DNA of 22,218 bases, taken from contig JBLINP010000042.1 in the NCBI GenBank assembly GCA_047639415.1, positions 1 to 22,218 of the forward strand. Reading direction: 5' to 3'. Source of the DNA: OFTM34 sp047639415 (GTDB taxonomy: Bacteria > Planctomycetota > UBA1135 > GCA-002686595). A program made the position numbers and the translations under genes. The notes below the pieces were generated by a model. That model was not told where the DNA came from. It was given only the letters and a program-made list of their open reading frames with translations, and ran no database searches. Each line of letters starts with the position of its first letter. Position 1 is the first letter of the stretch. This document shows positions 7,466-14,565 of this stretch, one piece after another.

Positions 7466-9544
7466 ATGATCAAGTTATCGTTATCCGCCGTCTTCGTCGC
7501 TCTCTGCCTCTCCGTCATGGCACCCGCAGCGAAGTCCGCTCGTGTCGTCGAACCGTCTAGAGTTGCCACGGCACAAGAGATTAGCCGCGAAGATTTTCTC
7601 AAGCAGTTCCACAAAGCGATGGAGATCAAAGCCACGAAAGAGTTGGCCACTCTCGCTCGTCGGCATCAGGAGGCGCTCCTGTTCTTGATCATCGAATACG
7701 GCGAGCGCATTTCGGTGCAAACGAACGAAAAGCTTGAGACCGACATGCACGCCTTCATTCGTGCTTGGAAAGACGCTTTTAATTCAGACTTCGGAAACGA
7801 CATGTACGAGTACTTCTCGCTCATGAAGGTTCAGTTGCGCGGCTTCCGCGGGCAGTGCAAAAACAATTTCAAAATCATCAAGCGCGAATACGATGCCGCG
7901 ATCGAATCGAAGGACTGGAAGGCGTTGGATGCGGCCTGCGTGCGTTACGAAAATCTAGCTGGCGAGTTTAGGAAAGCCGGCGATCTCTATTACGTTTCCG
8001 AATGCTGGTGGCGTGCGGGACTCGCGTACGTAGGAGATTACAGAGGCAAGGCGATAAATCGTGAAAAGGCCGGGAACGCCTTCGCCAAATGCGCCGAAGC
8101 TCGCAAGGAAGCCGGTCTTGAGGACCGCCGCTTTGTCGAAGCCAACACCAGCGCCAATCTCTACTTAGGGCAGGTTCGAAAAGCCAAAGTGGATCAAGAA
8201 ACCAAAACTAAAGAAGCCGCGGATGATGGCTTCGGACGTTCGCGTGGCGGCGTGTCGTTAGCCGAAGAAGTGATTCGACCGTTGAGCTTTGAATTTATGG
8301 AGGATCCGACGGCCTTCCGTCGACCCGCTTATCAAGTGACTGAAATTCAACCGGTTTGGAATGCCTTCTTTTTTGGCAAGGCGGGGGCGACTGCCGAGAT
8401 CCTCACTTTTAAAAACGGACCGCAGGGGCGGCGATTGCCGAAGGGCGTTTTCGTCGACATCAATCGCGATGGCAAAGATGACGTTGAGTTGAAAGTGACC
8501 GGTAATTTGGAGCCGGTTCAATTTGAAATCGGTGAGGGTGACAAGAAGCGCAAGTGGGGCTTTCAAACTCAAATACTTGGGCGAACGGGCCTCTACCAAG
8601 GGATCGAAATGAACTTCGAGATGTCCGATAATGCGCTTTCGCTCTACCTCACAACCGCTGCAAGCATGGTGGGCGATATCGATGGTACGTCGATTCGTAT
8701 AATCGACGACAACATGGATGGAGTTTACGGTTCGCAACCACAGTTTATGAACTGGTTCGGTCTAACTGAGAATAGCCTTCAACCCGAATACGACACGATC
8801 GTGGTCGGGGATGCGAAGATTGCTCAACCATGGAGCGAGTACACACAAGTCGGCGATAAATGGTTTCAGATCATTTCGGATAAGGGCGGCAACGAAATCG
8901 TCACGTCAGAGGCCAAGATCGAAACCGGTAAATTGAAGCTGTCCTTCAAAGGCGCCAAGCCGAGCTATTTGATCGTTCAAGGCAAAGGTTCGTTTCAGTT
9001 CAGCTACTTCAATGTTCTTGCCAACAAAAAGGGCGTCGAAGTGCCTGCGGGCGTCTACTCGCTGTTCGCGGGCGAGTTGAATAAGGGCAAGCGCGATCGA
9101 GGTATGAAGGCGCTAATTCTGCCGGGTACCAGTACACCGACCTGGACGGTCGAGCCGGGCAAAACCACGGTCATGGAACTTGGCGCTCCGTTTAGCTTCG
9201 ACTATCAGGTCGAGCCCAGGGCAACCAAGGTGACGCTCAAGGGCTCGTCTGTAGCGGTTGTGGGGAGCGCGGGTGAGCGCTACGAACGGCTTTGGAACTG
9301 CGCAGTGAAGCCAGATGTGATGATGCGAAAGGCGGGCACGAAGAAGTCCGGTCGCTCTGAAACCGTAGATGTGGTGATCGACGCCAATGAAGTCGGGCAA
9401 AAGGGCTTTGGCTCCACCTGGTTTCCGCTCGATCTCGAGCTGACAAAGCGCAAGTCCGGCGAGGATGTCGAACTCATGCTGATCGAGAAGAAGAACAAGC
9501 TGTTCGGCACGATTGAGTCTGCTTGGAAACTGGCAGAGAAGTGA
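7466..9544 (+). CDS. Exported protein of unknown function with helical N-half and beta-rich C-half
   Basis: I do not recognise this 692-residue protein. A signal peptide is clear (Met-Ile-Lys, then a hydrophobic core to about residue 22, likely cleavage near AAKSA at 21-25), so it is exported. Residues 40-250 are Ala/Lys/Glu-rich and look helical, with TPR-like spacing of aromatic and small residues (for example YENLAGEFRKAGDLYY at 161-176). From 255 on the sequence is beta-rich. Two acidic loops resemble calcium-binding DxNxDG sites: DINRDGKDD at 331-339, and DIDG at 404-407 followed by DDNMDG at 414-419. No catalytic motif, membrane anchor or sorting tail is visible. It stands alone between the rhomboid gene and serS. 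It could be a surface or periplasmic structural protein, or a substrate of the type II system nearby; both are inference. Confidence 0.85.
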   Translation: MIKLSLSAVFVALCLSVMAPAAKSARVVEPSRVATAQEISREDFLKQFHKAMEIKATKELATLARRHQEALLFLIIEYGERISVQTNEKLETDMHAFIRAWKDAFNSDFGNDMYEYFSLMKVQLRGFRGQCKNNFKIIKREYDAAIESKDWKALDAACVRYENLAGEFRKAGDLYYVSECWWRAGLAYVGDYRGKAINREKAGNAFAKCAEARKEAGLEDRRFVEANTSANLYLGQVRKAKVDQETKTKEAADDGFGRSRGGVSLAEEVIRPLSFEFMEDPTAFRRPAYQVTEIQPVWNAFFFGKAGATAEILTFKNGPQGRRLPKGVFVDINRDGKDDVELKVTGNLEPVQFEIGEGDKKRKWGFQTQILGRTGLYQGIEMNFEMSDNALSLYLTTAASMVGDIDGTSIRIIDDNMDGVYGSQPQFMNWFGLTENSLQPEYDTIVVGDAKIAQPWSEYTQVGDKWFQIISDKGGNEIVTSEAKIETGKLKLSFKGAKPSYLIVQGKGSFQFSYFNVLANKKGVEVPAGVYSLFAGELNKGKRDRGMKALILPGTSTPTWTVEPGKTTVMELGAPFSFDYQVEPRATKVTLKGSSVAVVGSAGERYERLWNCAVKPDVMMRKAGTKKSGRSETVDVVIDANEVGQKGFGSTWFPLDLELTKRKSGEDVELMLIEKKNKLFGTIESAWKLAEK

Positions 9545-9651
9545 AAGCGAGAGGCAAAACACAATTCGGAGCCTTTTCTGCGCCTTTCGTGATTGCTCCA
9601 AGCTAGGCTCTGCTCCGTGGCGTTCGCTGGGAATTGTCGCGCTCATTTTTA

Positions 9652-9664
9652 GTTCCTAAGGAAC
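9652..9664. promoter_or_regulatory. 13-bp inverted repeat upstream of serS
   Basis: GTTCCT and AGGAAC flank a single A, ending 13 nt before the serS GTG start and next to its GGAG ribosome binding site (9667-9670). Its position would suit an operator or a small structure affecting initiation. No protein is known to bind it, and a chance repeat of this size is possible. Confidence 0.25.
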
Positions 9665-9677
9665 CCGGAGACGGTCC

Positions 9678-10958
9678 GTGTTGGATCTCAAGTTCATCCG
9701 TCAGAATCCCGAAGCTGTTCGGGCTGCTGCTATCAAGAAACACGTCGAATGCGATGTGGATCGAATCATTGCTCTCGACTCGGAGTGGCGTGCCAACTCG
9801 CAAACCGTAGATGAATTGCGATCGCGGCAAAAAACCGCATCGAAGGCGATCGGCAAAGCGACGGCCGAGGAGCGGCCAGCATTGCTTGAGGGACAGCAGG
9901 CGATGAAGGCCGAGCTGAAGGCTGCCGAGGAAGGCTTGAACGCCCAGCGGCGCGAGTTGGATGTCTTGCTCTTGACTGTGCCGAGCATTCCCTCGCCGGA
10001 AGTCCCCGACGGAAAGACTGACGAAGACAACGTTGAGATCGCGACTTGGGGCGAGCGGCGAACGTTCGATTTCAAGATGCGCGATCACATCGAAATTGGA
10101 GAAGCGCAGGGCTGGCTCGATATCGAAACGGGCGCTCGCCTAGCCGGAAGTCGCAACTACGTTTTGCGAGGCGATCTATCGTTGCTCGAAGGCGCGGTTA
10201 TGCGCTACGCGCTGATGTTGATGGTGAAGAAGGGCTTCACCGCTGTCACCGTTCCGACTCTCGTGCGTCCGGAACCGCTGATTGGAACGGGCTACTTTCC
10301 GGGCGGCGAAGATCAGACGTATCGCACGGACGAACGTGACGATTTGTACCTGGTGGGGACGTCGGAAGTTTCAGTGACAGCACTGCACGCTGGCGAGATC
10401 ATGTCGCACGAAGACTTGCCGAAGAAGTACGTGGCCGTGTCCTCCTGTTATCGCCGCGAAGCGGGCACCTACGGCAAAGACACCAAAGGTCTTTATCGCG
10501 TGCACCAGTTTTTGAAGGTCGAGCAAGTCGTCATAGATGTCGGCGACGAAGCGCAAAGTATTGAGCACCACAAAGCGATGCTCGGACATTCGGAAGAGCT
10601 GCTGCAGTCGCTCAACCTGCCATACCGAGTCGTGAATGTTTGTGGCGGCGACCTTGGAGGTCCGCACGTCCAAAAGTTCGACATCGAGACCTGGATGCCC
10701 GGTCGTGACTCGTATGGCGAAACGCACTCGGCGTCGCGCTTTTACGAGTTTCAGTCACGGCGCTTGAACATGCGGTATCGCGATAAGGAAGGCACGGTCA
10801 AGCTGTGCCACACGCTCAACAATACCGTGGCTGCGTCGACCCGGATGCTGATCGCGATCCTTGAGAATCACCAAATGGAAGACGGACGCGTGGCGGTTCC
10901 AGAAGCGCTGCGTCCGTACTTGGATGGTCGCGAAGTTTTGGGACAGCCGATTGGCTAA
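9678..10958 (+). CDS. serS: Seryl-tRNA synthetase
   Basis: Class II aminoacyl-tRNA synthetase charging tRNA-Ser in the cytoplasm. The GTG start at 9678 is supported by GGAG at 9667-9670, 7 nt upstream, and by the standard N-terminus (MLDLKFIRQNPE). Residues 30-100 form the long antiparallel coiled coil that grips tRNA-Ser. The catalytic core shows the serine-binding TSE at 228-230 (VGTSEV), motif 2 around 256-282 (SCYRREAGTYGKDTKGLYR then HQFLKVE) and motif 3 around 381-399 with Arg389. Length (426 aa) is normal. One variation: where bacterial enzymes usually have a SSCSN-like stretch before the FQARR motif, this protein reads ETHSASRFYEFQSRR (348-362), and motif 3 reads NNTVAAS rather than NGSGLAV. 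The ATP and serine ligands I can place are present, so I expect a working enzyme of a divergent subtype. The interrupted M28 gene follows 16 nt after the stop. Confidence 0.96.
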   Translation: MLDLKFIRQNPEAVRAAAIKKHVECDVDRIIALDSEWRANSQTVDELRSRQKTASKAIGKATAEERPALLEGQQAMKAELKAAEEGLNAQRRELDVLLLTVPSIPSPEVPDGKTDEDNVEIATWGERRTFDFKMRDHIEIGEAQGWLDIETGARLAGSRNYVLRGDLSLLEGAVMRYALMLMVKKGFTAVTVPTLVRPEPLIGTGYFPGGEDQTYRTDERDDLYLVGTSEVSVTALHAGEIMSHEDLPKKYVAVSSCYRREAGTYGKDTKGLYRVHQFLKVEQVVIDVGDEAQSIEHHKAMLGHSEELLQSLNLPYRVVNVCGGDLGGPHVQKFDIETWMPGRDSYGETHSASRFYEFQSRRLNMRYRDKEGTVKLCHTLNNTVAASTRMLIAILENHQMEDGRVAVPEALRPYLDGREVLGQPIG

Positions 10959-10974
10959 GAGTGATGGAGTCACG

Positions 10975-11922
10975 TTGACGTCCGTTACACGAACTCCTTT
11001 ATTCCGCTCCGCTCTTCGTTTCAAAGCGCTGGTAGCGGTGGCGGTTTGGATTGCGTTTTGTGCCCTCGGTCTCGGTTGCGCTTCGGTTAGCTACTGAAAA
11101 GAAATAGCTGACTTCGCAGCTAGCGCCGACCAGAGTCGTTTGCGTGGACACCTTGAGGCACTGGTGGACCTCGGGTGTCGTCGTGCGGGTGACGGCGAAG
11201 TTGGTGAGGCGACGGCGCGCTATCTCGTAGATCAACTCTCGGACCTGGGCATCACTAGCGAGCGAGAAGAGTTCGAACTGACGCCCACAACAGCGGTAGC
11301 CATCAATCTCTTGTCGATAGAAACAGGCGAAGAGTCTTCACTCGTTCTTCCCGGTGTTTATTTCAGCGAGACGGCTTCGCAGTCAAGAGTCTTGCGAGGG
11401 TTGGCTGACTCCGCTGGAGTCTCCGAAAACGTAAGCGGATTTAGCCTCTCAGCTGGAAAGACAGAGCCCGTTCGCCAAATCAAAGTGCTTGCCACAATTC
11501 GAGGTACGCGATTTTCCGAGCGGGTACTCGAACTCTGCGCGCACCACGACACCGTTCCCGCAACAGTGGGAGGCGATGACAACTCCACACATGTTGCAGT
11601 TCTGCTTGAGGTGGCTCGCTTGCTTCAGGCGAATCCACCGGCCTGTAGTGTGCGCCTCTGTTTCTTTGCGGCGGAGGAAATCGGCTTACGTGGTAGCGCA
11701 GAGCACATTACGCGATTGCGGGCAGCTGACCGTCTCGATGAAGTCTTCGGGCTGATCAACTTGGATTCAATCGGCTTCTTAACGGACACCGGCGAGTTTC
11801 GCAGCGATCGCTACCATCGCCCAACCGATGGGCTCGAGGGATTGCATCTGGAGAATCTGCAGCGCGTGACGGCAATGGTCACGGCGGCCGCGTTAGAAGC
11901 GGCGCTACAAGCTGCAGAGTGA
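10975..11922 (+). pseudogene. M28-family zinc metallopeptidase (lipoprotein), interrupted by in-frame TGA and internally shortened
   Basis: A TTG at 10975, with GGAG at 10966-10969 five nt upstream, opens a frame encoding a signal peptide with a lipobox-like end (LGLGC, then ASVSY). The frame hits TGA at 11095-11097. It then continues uninterrupted (KEIADFAASADQSRLRGHLE onward) through the whole peptidase to 11922, so it was one gene. The next in-frame start-type codon is TTG 11140. Counted from there, the catalytic features are HHD at 135-137, DDN at 146-148, EE at 179-180 (FFAAEE), NLD with Asp209, and YH with His226. Five M28 zinc or catalytic positions are recognisable, but Asp209 and His226 are only 17 residues apart, where the family has about 75. 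LTDTGEFR before YH matches the end of the normal segment, so about 60 residues have been lost in frame. Two separate lesions suggest decay. Sequencing error or readthrough at the TGA cannot be excluded. Confidence 0.75.
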
Positions 11923-11989
11923 GCGTAAATCAGGTGCTGGTCCCGCCGCCAAAACCGTCGTCAGCGTTTCGCGAGCCAATCCGAGATTC

Positions 11990-12943
11990 TCAACCGTCGC
12001 CGAACAGTCCACCGATGTCAGGCTGGTTGTCGCCGGAGCTCGTATCGGCGCCCGTGCCGGTAATGGCCTGAATCGCCTCGCCGTCCGGACCGCTGCCTAA
12101 ATCGTCGATCTCGGTATCGGCTCTACCAGCTTGGCTCGGATCGACTCCACCGGGACCGTTATCGATAACCGGAGGATTGACGACAGGGATGGCGAGCAGG
12201 ATTTTGCGCTGAATAGATTCGCGCAGCATTTCGGGAAAGCGAATCACGCGTCGGTGAACAACCGTGCGCGTGTGAATCGGAGCGACGCGCAGTTGTTCGC
12301 GAATCAGTCGAGGTGCGAGTTCAAGCGCCAGTTCGATTTCGATGCGAACCGGGAGTCCCGTGCTCTCGTCGCCATCCACTCCCCAGGTCTCAAGCTCCTC
12401 TGCGTCGATTCCATCTTCGTCAAAGACCTTGATGTCGAAGGCGACGATGCGGTCATGTAGGAAGGTGTAGCGCCCGCCGACAAACGGTTCGTCATCGACA
12501 CCGAATGATTCGCGTCGGTACATTTCGAGGAAGTCGTTGTTGTCGGGATTGGGTCGCAGGCAATAGCCGACTTCGTTCACGTCCGCACGGGCGAACCGAG
12601 TGCCGTCAACGCGATAGGGGACCATTCCATTGGTCGTGGTGACGAAGTCGATGCGATCGGCATCAAGGCCGGAAAGCACGCGGTCCGTCACCATAAGGCT
12701 GCTGGCATCGTCGAAGCCGAACAGATACATCGACCGTAGATCGGTCTCCAAGAGATCCAAGATCGCTGGACCCGCCAACTGCGTTTCGCGAACGTTGTGG
12801 ATCGTGTCGCGCGTTGTTCGTGCGGCGGTGAGCACTTGCGTGATGACAACCATGATGCCCGACATAATCATGAGCACCAACATGACTTCGATCAGAGTGA
12901 ACCCAGAGTTCGCGTTGTTCGAGCGATGTTCAGCGTGCTTCAT
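11990..12943 (-). CDS. gspJ: Type II secretion minor pseudopilin GspJ-like
   Basis: Minor pseudopilin expected at the tip of the type II secretion pseudopilus in the cytoplasmic membrane and periplasm. The start ATG (12943-12941) overlaps the gspI stop in an ATGA arrangement. A frame extension upstream to 12982 would run into gspI and has no merit. The N-terminus shows a prepilin site, SG then FTLIE (cleavage after Gly14, Glu at +5 present), followed by a hydrophobic helix. The globular part (about 45-250) carries acidic loops such as DIKVFDEDGID, and pseudopilin J proteins often bind calcium. The C-terminus, from about residue 255, is a Gly/Asp/Pro-rich low-complexity tail, longer than I would expect for the family. 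It is the last gene of the operon. The GspJ assignment rests on order, length and prepilin motif, so sequence similarity should be regarded as modest. Confidence 0.82.
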   Translation of the reverse strand: MKHAEHRSNNANSGFTLIEVMLVLMIMSGIMVVITQVLTAARTTRDTIHNVRETQLAGPAILDLLETDLRSMYLFGFDDASSLMVTDRVLSGLDADRIDFVTTTNGMVPYRVDGTRFARADVNEVGYCLRPNPDNNDFLEMYRRESFGVDDEPFVGGRYTFLHDRIVAFDIKVFDEDGIDAEELETWGVDGDESTGLPVRIEIELALELAPRLIREQLRVAPIHTRTVVHRRVIRFPEMLRESIQRKILLAIPVVNPPVIDNGPGGVDPSQAGRADTEIDDLGSGPDGEAIQAITGTGADTSSGDNQPDIGGLFGDG

Positions 12944-13455
12944 TCTTCTTCCTCGCCATATACCTGGATCCAAGGAATCCATTGTTCGAGGGTAACATCG
13001 TTTTTGTAGTCACGAATGGCTGGGCTAAGAACTCTGACTTTGACCTTCTGATAGGGCTCATCGGTGTCTTCGTCTTCGTCCTCTTCGTCGTCGTAAGAGT
13101 CTCCCCAACTGTCGAAGCGATCCGTCTCTTCGCCAGGTTCACCGAAGACCTCATCGCCGAGTAGCAGCTCCCAGCTGAATTCCCGATAGCCTTCTTCGGC
13201 GTAGGTTCCCTCGATGAAATCATTCGAACTGAATTCCTCTTGGAACAATCCGGCGGCTACGCGGCCGAGACTGAGACGACCCAACTCATTGGCGAGCTTT
13301 TGATTGCGCGTATCGGCAGCTTCGAGTTTGGCGACGTTGAGCACCTGAACGATCGAAACCAGACTGACGCCGACGACAACTAAAGTGACCGCCACTTCGG
13401 CCAGAGTGAATCCTGATCGGGTGCGAGGTTGCGTCGGTTTTCGAAATAGCTTCAT
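12940..13455 (-). CDS. gspI: Type II secretion minor pseudopilin GspI-like
   Basis: Minor pseudopilin of the type II system, 171 aa. The prepilin peptidase site is SG then FTLAE (cleavage after Gly15, Glu20 at +5), followed by a Val-rich helix. Its ATG (13455-13453) shares one base with the gspH stop (TGATG), and its stop overlaps the gspJ ATG, so translation of H, I and J is probably coupled. The globular region contains a striking acidic run around residues 118-134 (DSYDDEEDEDEDTDEP), and the protein ends EEEE. This acidic insert is not part of the family core as I know it and may bind divalent cations. Assigned as I from position and motif; the V/I-type minor pseudopilins are hard to separate by eye. 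Confidence 0.82.
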   Translation of the reverse strand: MKLFRKPTQPRTRSGFTLAEVAVTLVVVGVSLVSIVQVLNVAKLEAADTRNQKLANELGRLSLGRVAAGLFQEEFSSNDFIEGTYAEEGYREFSWELLLGDEVFGEPGEETDRFDSWGDSYDDEEDEDEDTDEPYQKVKVRVLSPAIRDYKNDVTLEQWIPWIQVYGEEEE

Positions 13456-14003
13456 CAGTCAAAGTCTCCATCGCTGGCCTCTTCGCGCTCGAAGAAATCG
13501 TCGTGAAAACGAACCAGGCCGGTTAGCGCGAGTACTTCGACGGTGAAGTAACGATCGAATATTTCTTGGTGGAGTACGACGGTGTGGTCACTCGAGGCAC
13601 CGAGTGGATCGAAGCGCACGTGCACGATGCCGTCGAAGTATTCCTCACCGTCGACGGTGATTTTGTTGAAGGCTACCGACTCTTTGAGCTGGCTTTCGAA
13701 GGCTATCGCGCGTTCTTCATCGCCGTATGCAAGCCCACCTTCAATGCTGAAAGGCGTTTCGACCCAATAACTATTGTTGTCGATGTCGTACTGAATCTTG
13801 TATTCGAGATTGCGAGCAATCGCGTCCGCGCGAGCTCCGTGCAGAATATCGGAAAGCTCACGCACGCTGCTGTTCATCTGCGCACGCGGAATGGAAGCTT
13901 GCCACGAAACGGCGGCAACGCCCGCAATGAGACCCAGCACAACCATGACGGCCAAGAGCTCCACCATGGAGAAGCCGACCTGTTTCGTGCGGGGTGCTCT
14001 CAT
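13455..14003 (-). CDS. gspH: Type II secretion minor pseudopilin GspH-like
   Basis: Minor pseudopilin, 182 aa. The leader is short and basic (MRAPRTKQVG). The cleavage site is after Gly10 with FSMVE following (Glu15 at +5), then a hydrophobic helix with the common LAVMVVLGLIAGVA pattern. An SSVRELSDILHGARADAI stretch just after the helix matches the alpha-helical start of GspH/FimT-type pseudopilins (ARxxAI). The rest looks beta-rich, ending in an acidic tail. The start lies 20 nt after the gspG stop, and AGGA is present 9-12 nt upstream. It overlaps gspI by one base. Confidence 0.85.
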   Translation of the reverse strand: MRAPRTKQVGFSMVELLAVMVVLGLIAGVAAVSWQASIPRAQMNSSVRELSDILHGARADAIARNLEYKIQYDIDNNSYWVETPFSIEGGLAYGDEERAIAFESQLKESVAFNKITVDGEEYFDGIVHVRFDPLGASSDHTVVLHQEIFDRYFTVEVLALTGLVRFHDDFFEREEASDGDFD

Positions 14004-14023
14004 TCCGTTGTTCCTACTCGAAC

Positions 14024-14461
14024 CTACTTCTTGTCGGCGCTTGAGATGTCCGCTGCGTCGCCTTCGCCGCCCTGAGCACCATCGAGGCCGAATGAAATTA
14101 CTATCGGATCACGTTGACCACCGCTCGGAGGCTCGTACTGATACTCATTGCCCCATGGATCGGTTGGGACGGTGTCGGCCCGCAAAATGGTGTACCCGCG
14201 TTCGTCCGGTGTGACGAGCGCCTCCAACGAATCGGGGTAACGCATTCCGTTGTTGATCGCGTAGTCGTCAAGGCCACTCATGATGGTCGAGATATCAGCT
14301 CGAGCTTTCGTCTCGTTGGCATCCGAGAGGTTCTTGAAAACGTTCTTCGCAACCAGCGTGACGAGTAGGCCGATGATCACGATGACGACCATCAGCTCGG
14401 CGAGTGAGAAACCGCCTTTGCTAGCGACCTGAAGGCGTGAGTTTTGATTGAAGACTTTCAT
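14024..14461 (-). CDS. gspG: Type II secretion major pseudopilin GspG
   Basis: Major subunit of the pseudopilus that is assembled and retracted to push folded substrates through the secretin. The prepilin site is KGG then FSLAE (cleavage after Gly17, Glu22 at +5), followed by a long hydrophobic helix. The GspG hallmark DPWGNEYQYEPP is at 101-112, and the C-terminal SFGLDGAQGGEGDAADI stretch matches the calcium-binding loop that stabilises the family. Length (145 aa) is typical. The gene is separated from gspF by 104 nt, the largest gap in the operon. That gap contains a 5-bp stem (GTCGC and GCGAC around a 6-nt loop, 14481-14496) and then AAGAG upstream of the ATG, which may help raise expression of this abundant subunit. 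Confidence 0.95.
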   Translation of the reverse strand: MKVFNQNSRLQVASKGGFSLAELMVVIVIIGLLVTLVAKNVFKNLSDANETKARADISTIMSGLDDYAINNGMRYPDSLEALVTPDERGYTILRADTVPTDPWGNEYQYEPPSGGQRDPIVISFGLDGAQGGEGDAADISSADKK

Positions 14462-14565
14462 GGCTCTTTTTTATTCGCGGTCGCAAAAGGGCGACACTGC
14501 TTCGTTGGGTACGGGTACGACTCAGATTGAGCGTTCTTCCCGGTTTGGACCTTTCGGGGCCGGAT

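Noticed and set aside
11095..11130. TGA in the M28 gene as a selenocysteine codon
   Set aside because: A hairpin follows, but its loop lacks an obvious bacterial SECIS signature and the position is in a linker between lipobox and catalytic domain, where selenocysteine has no known role.
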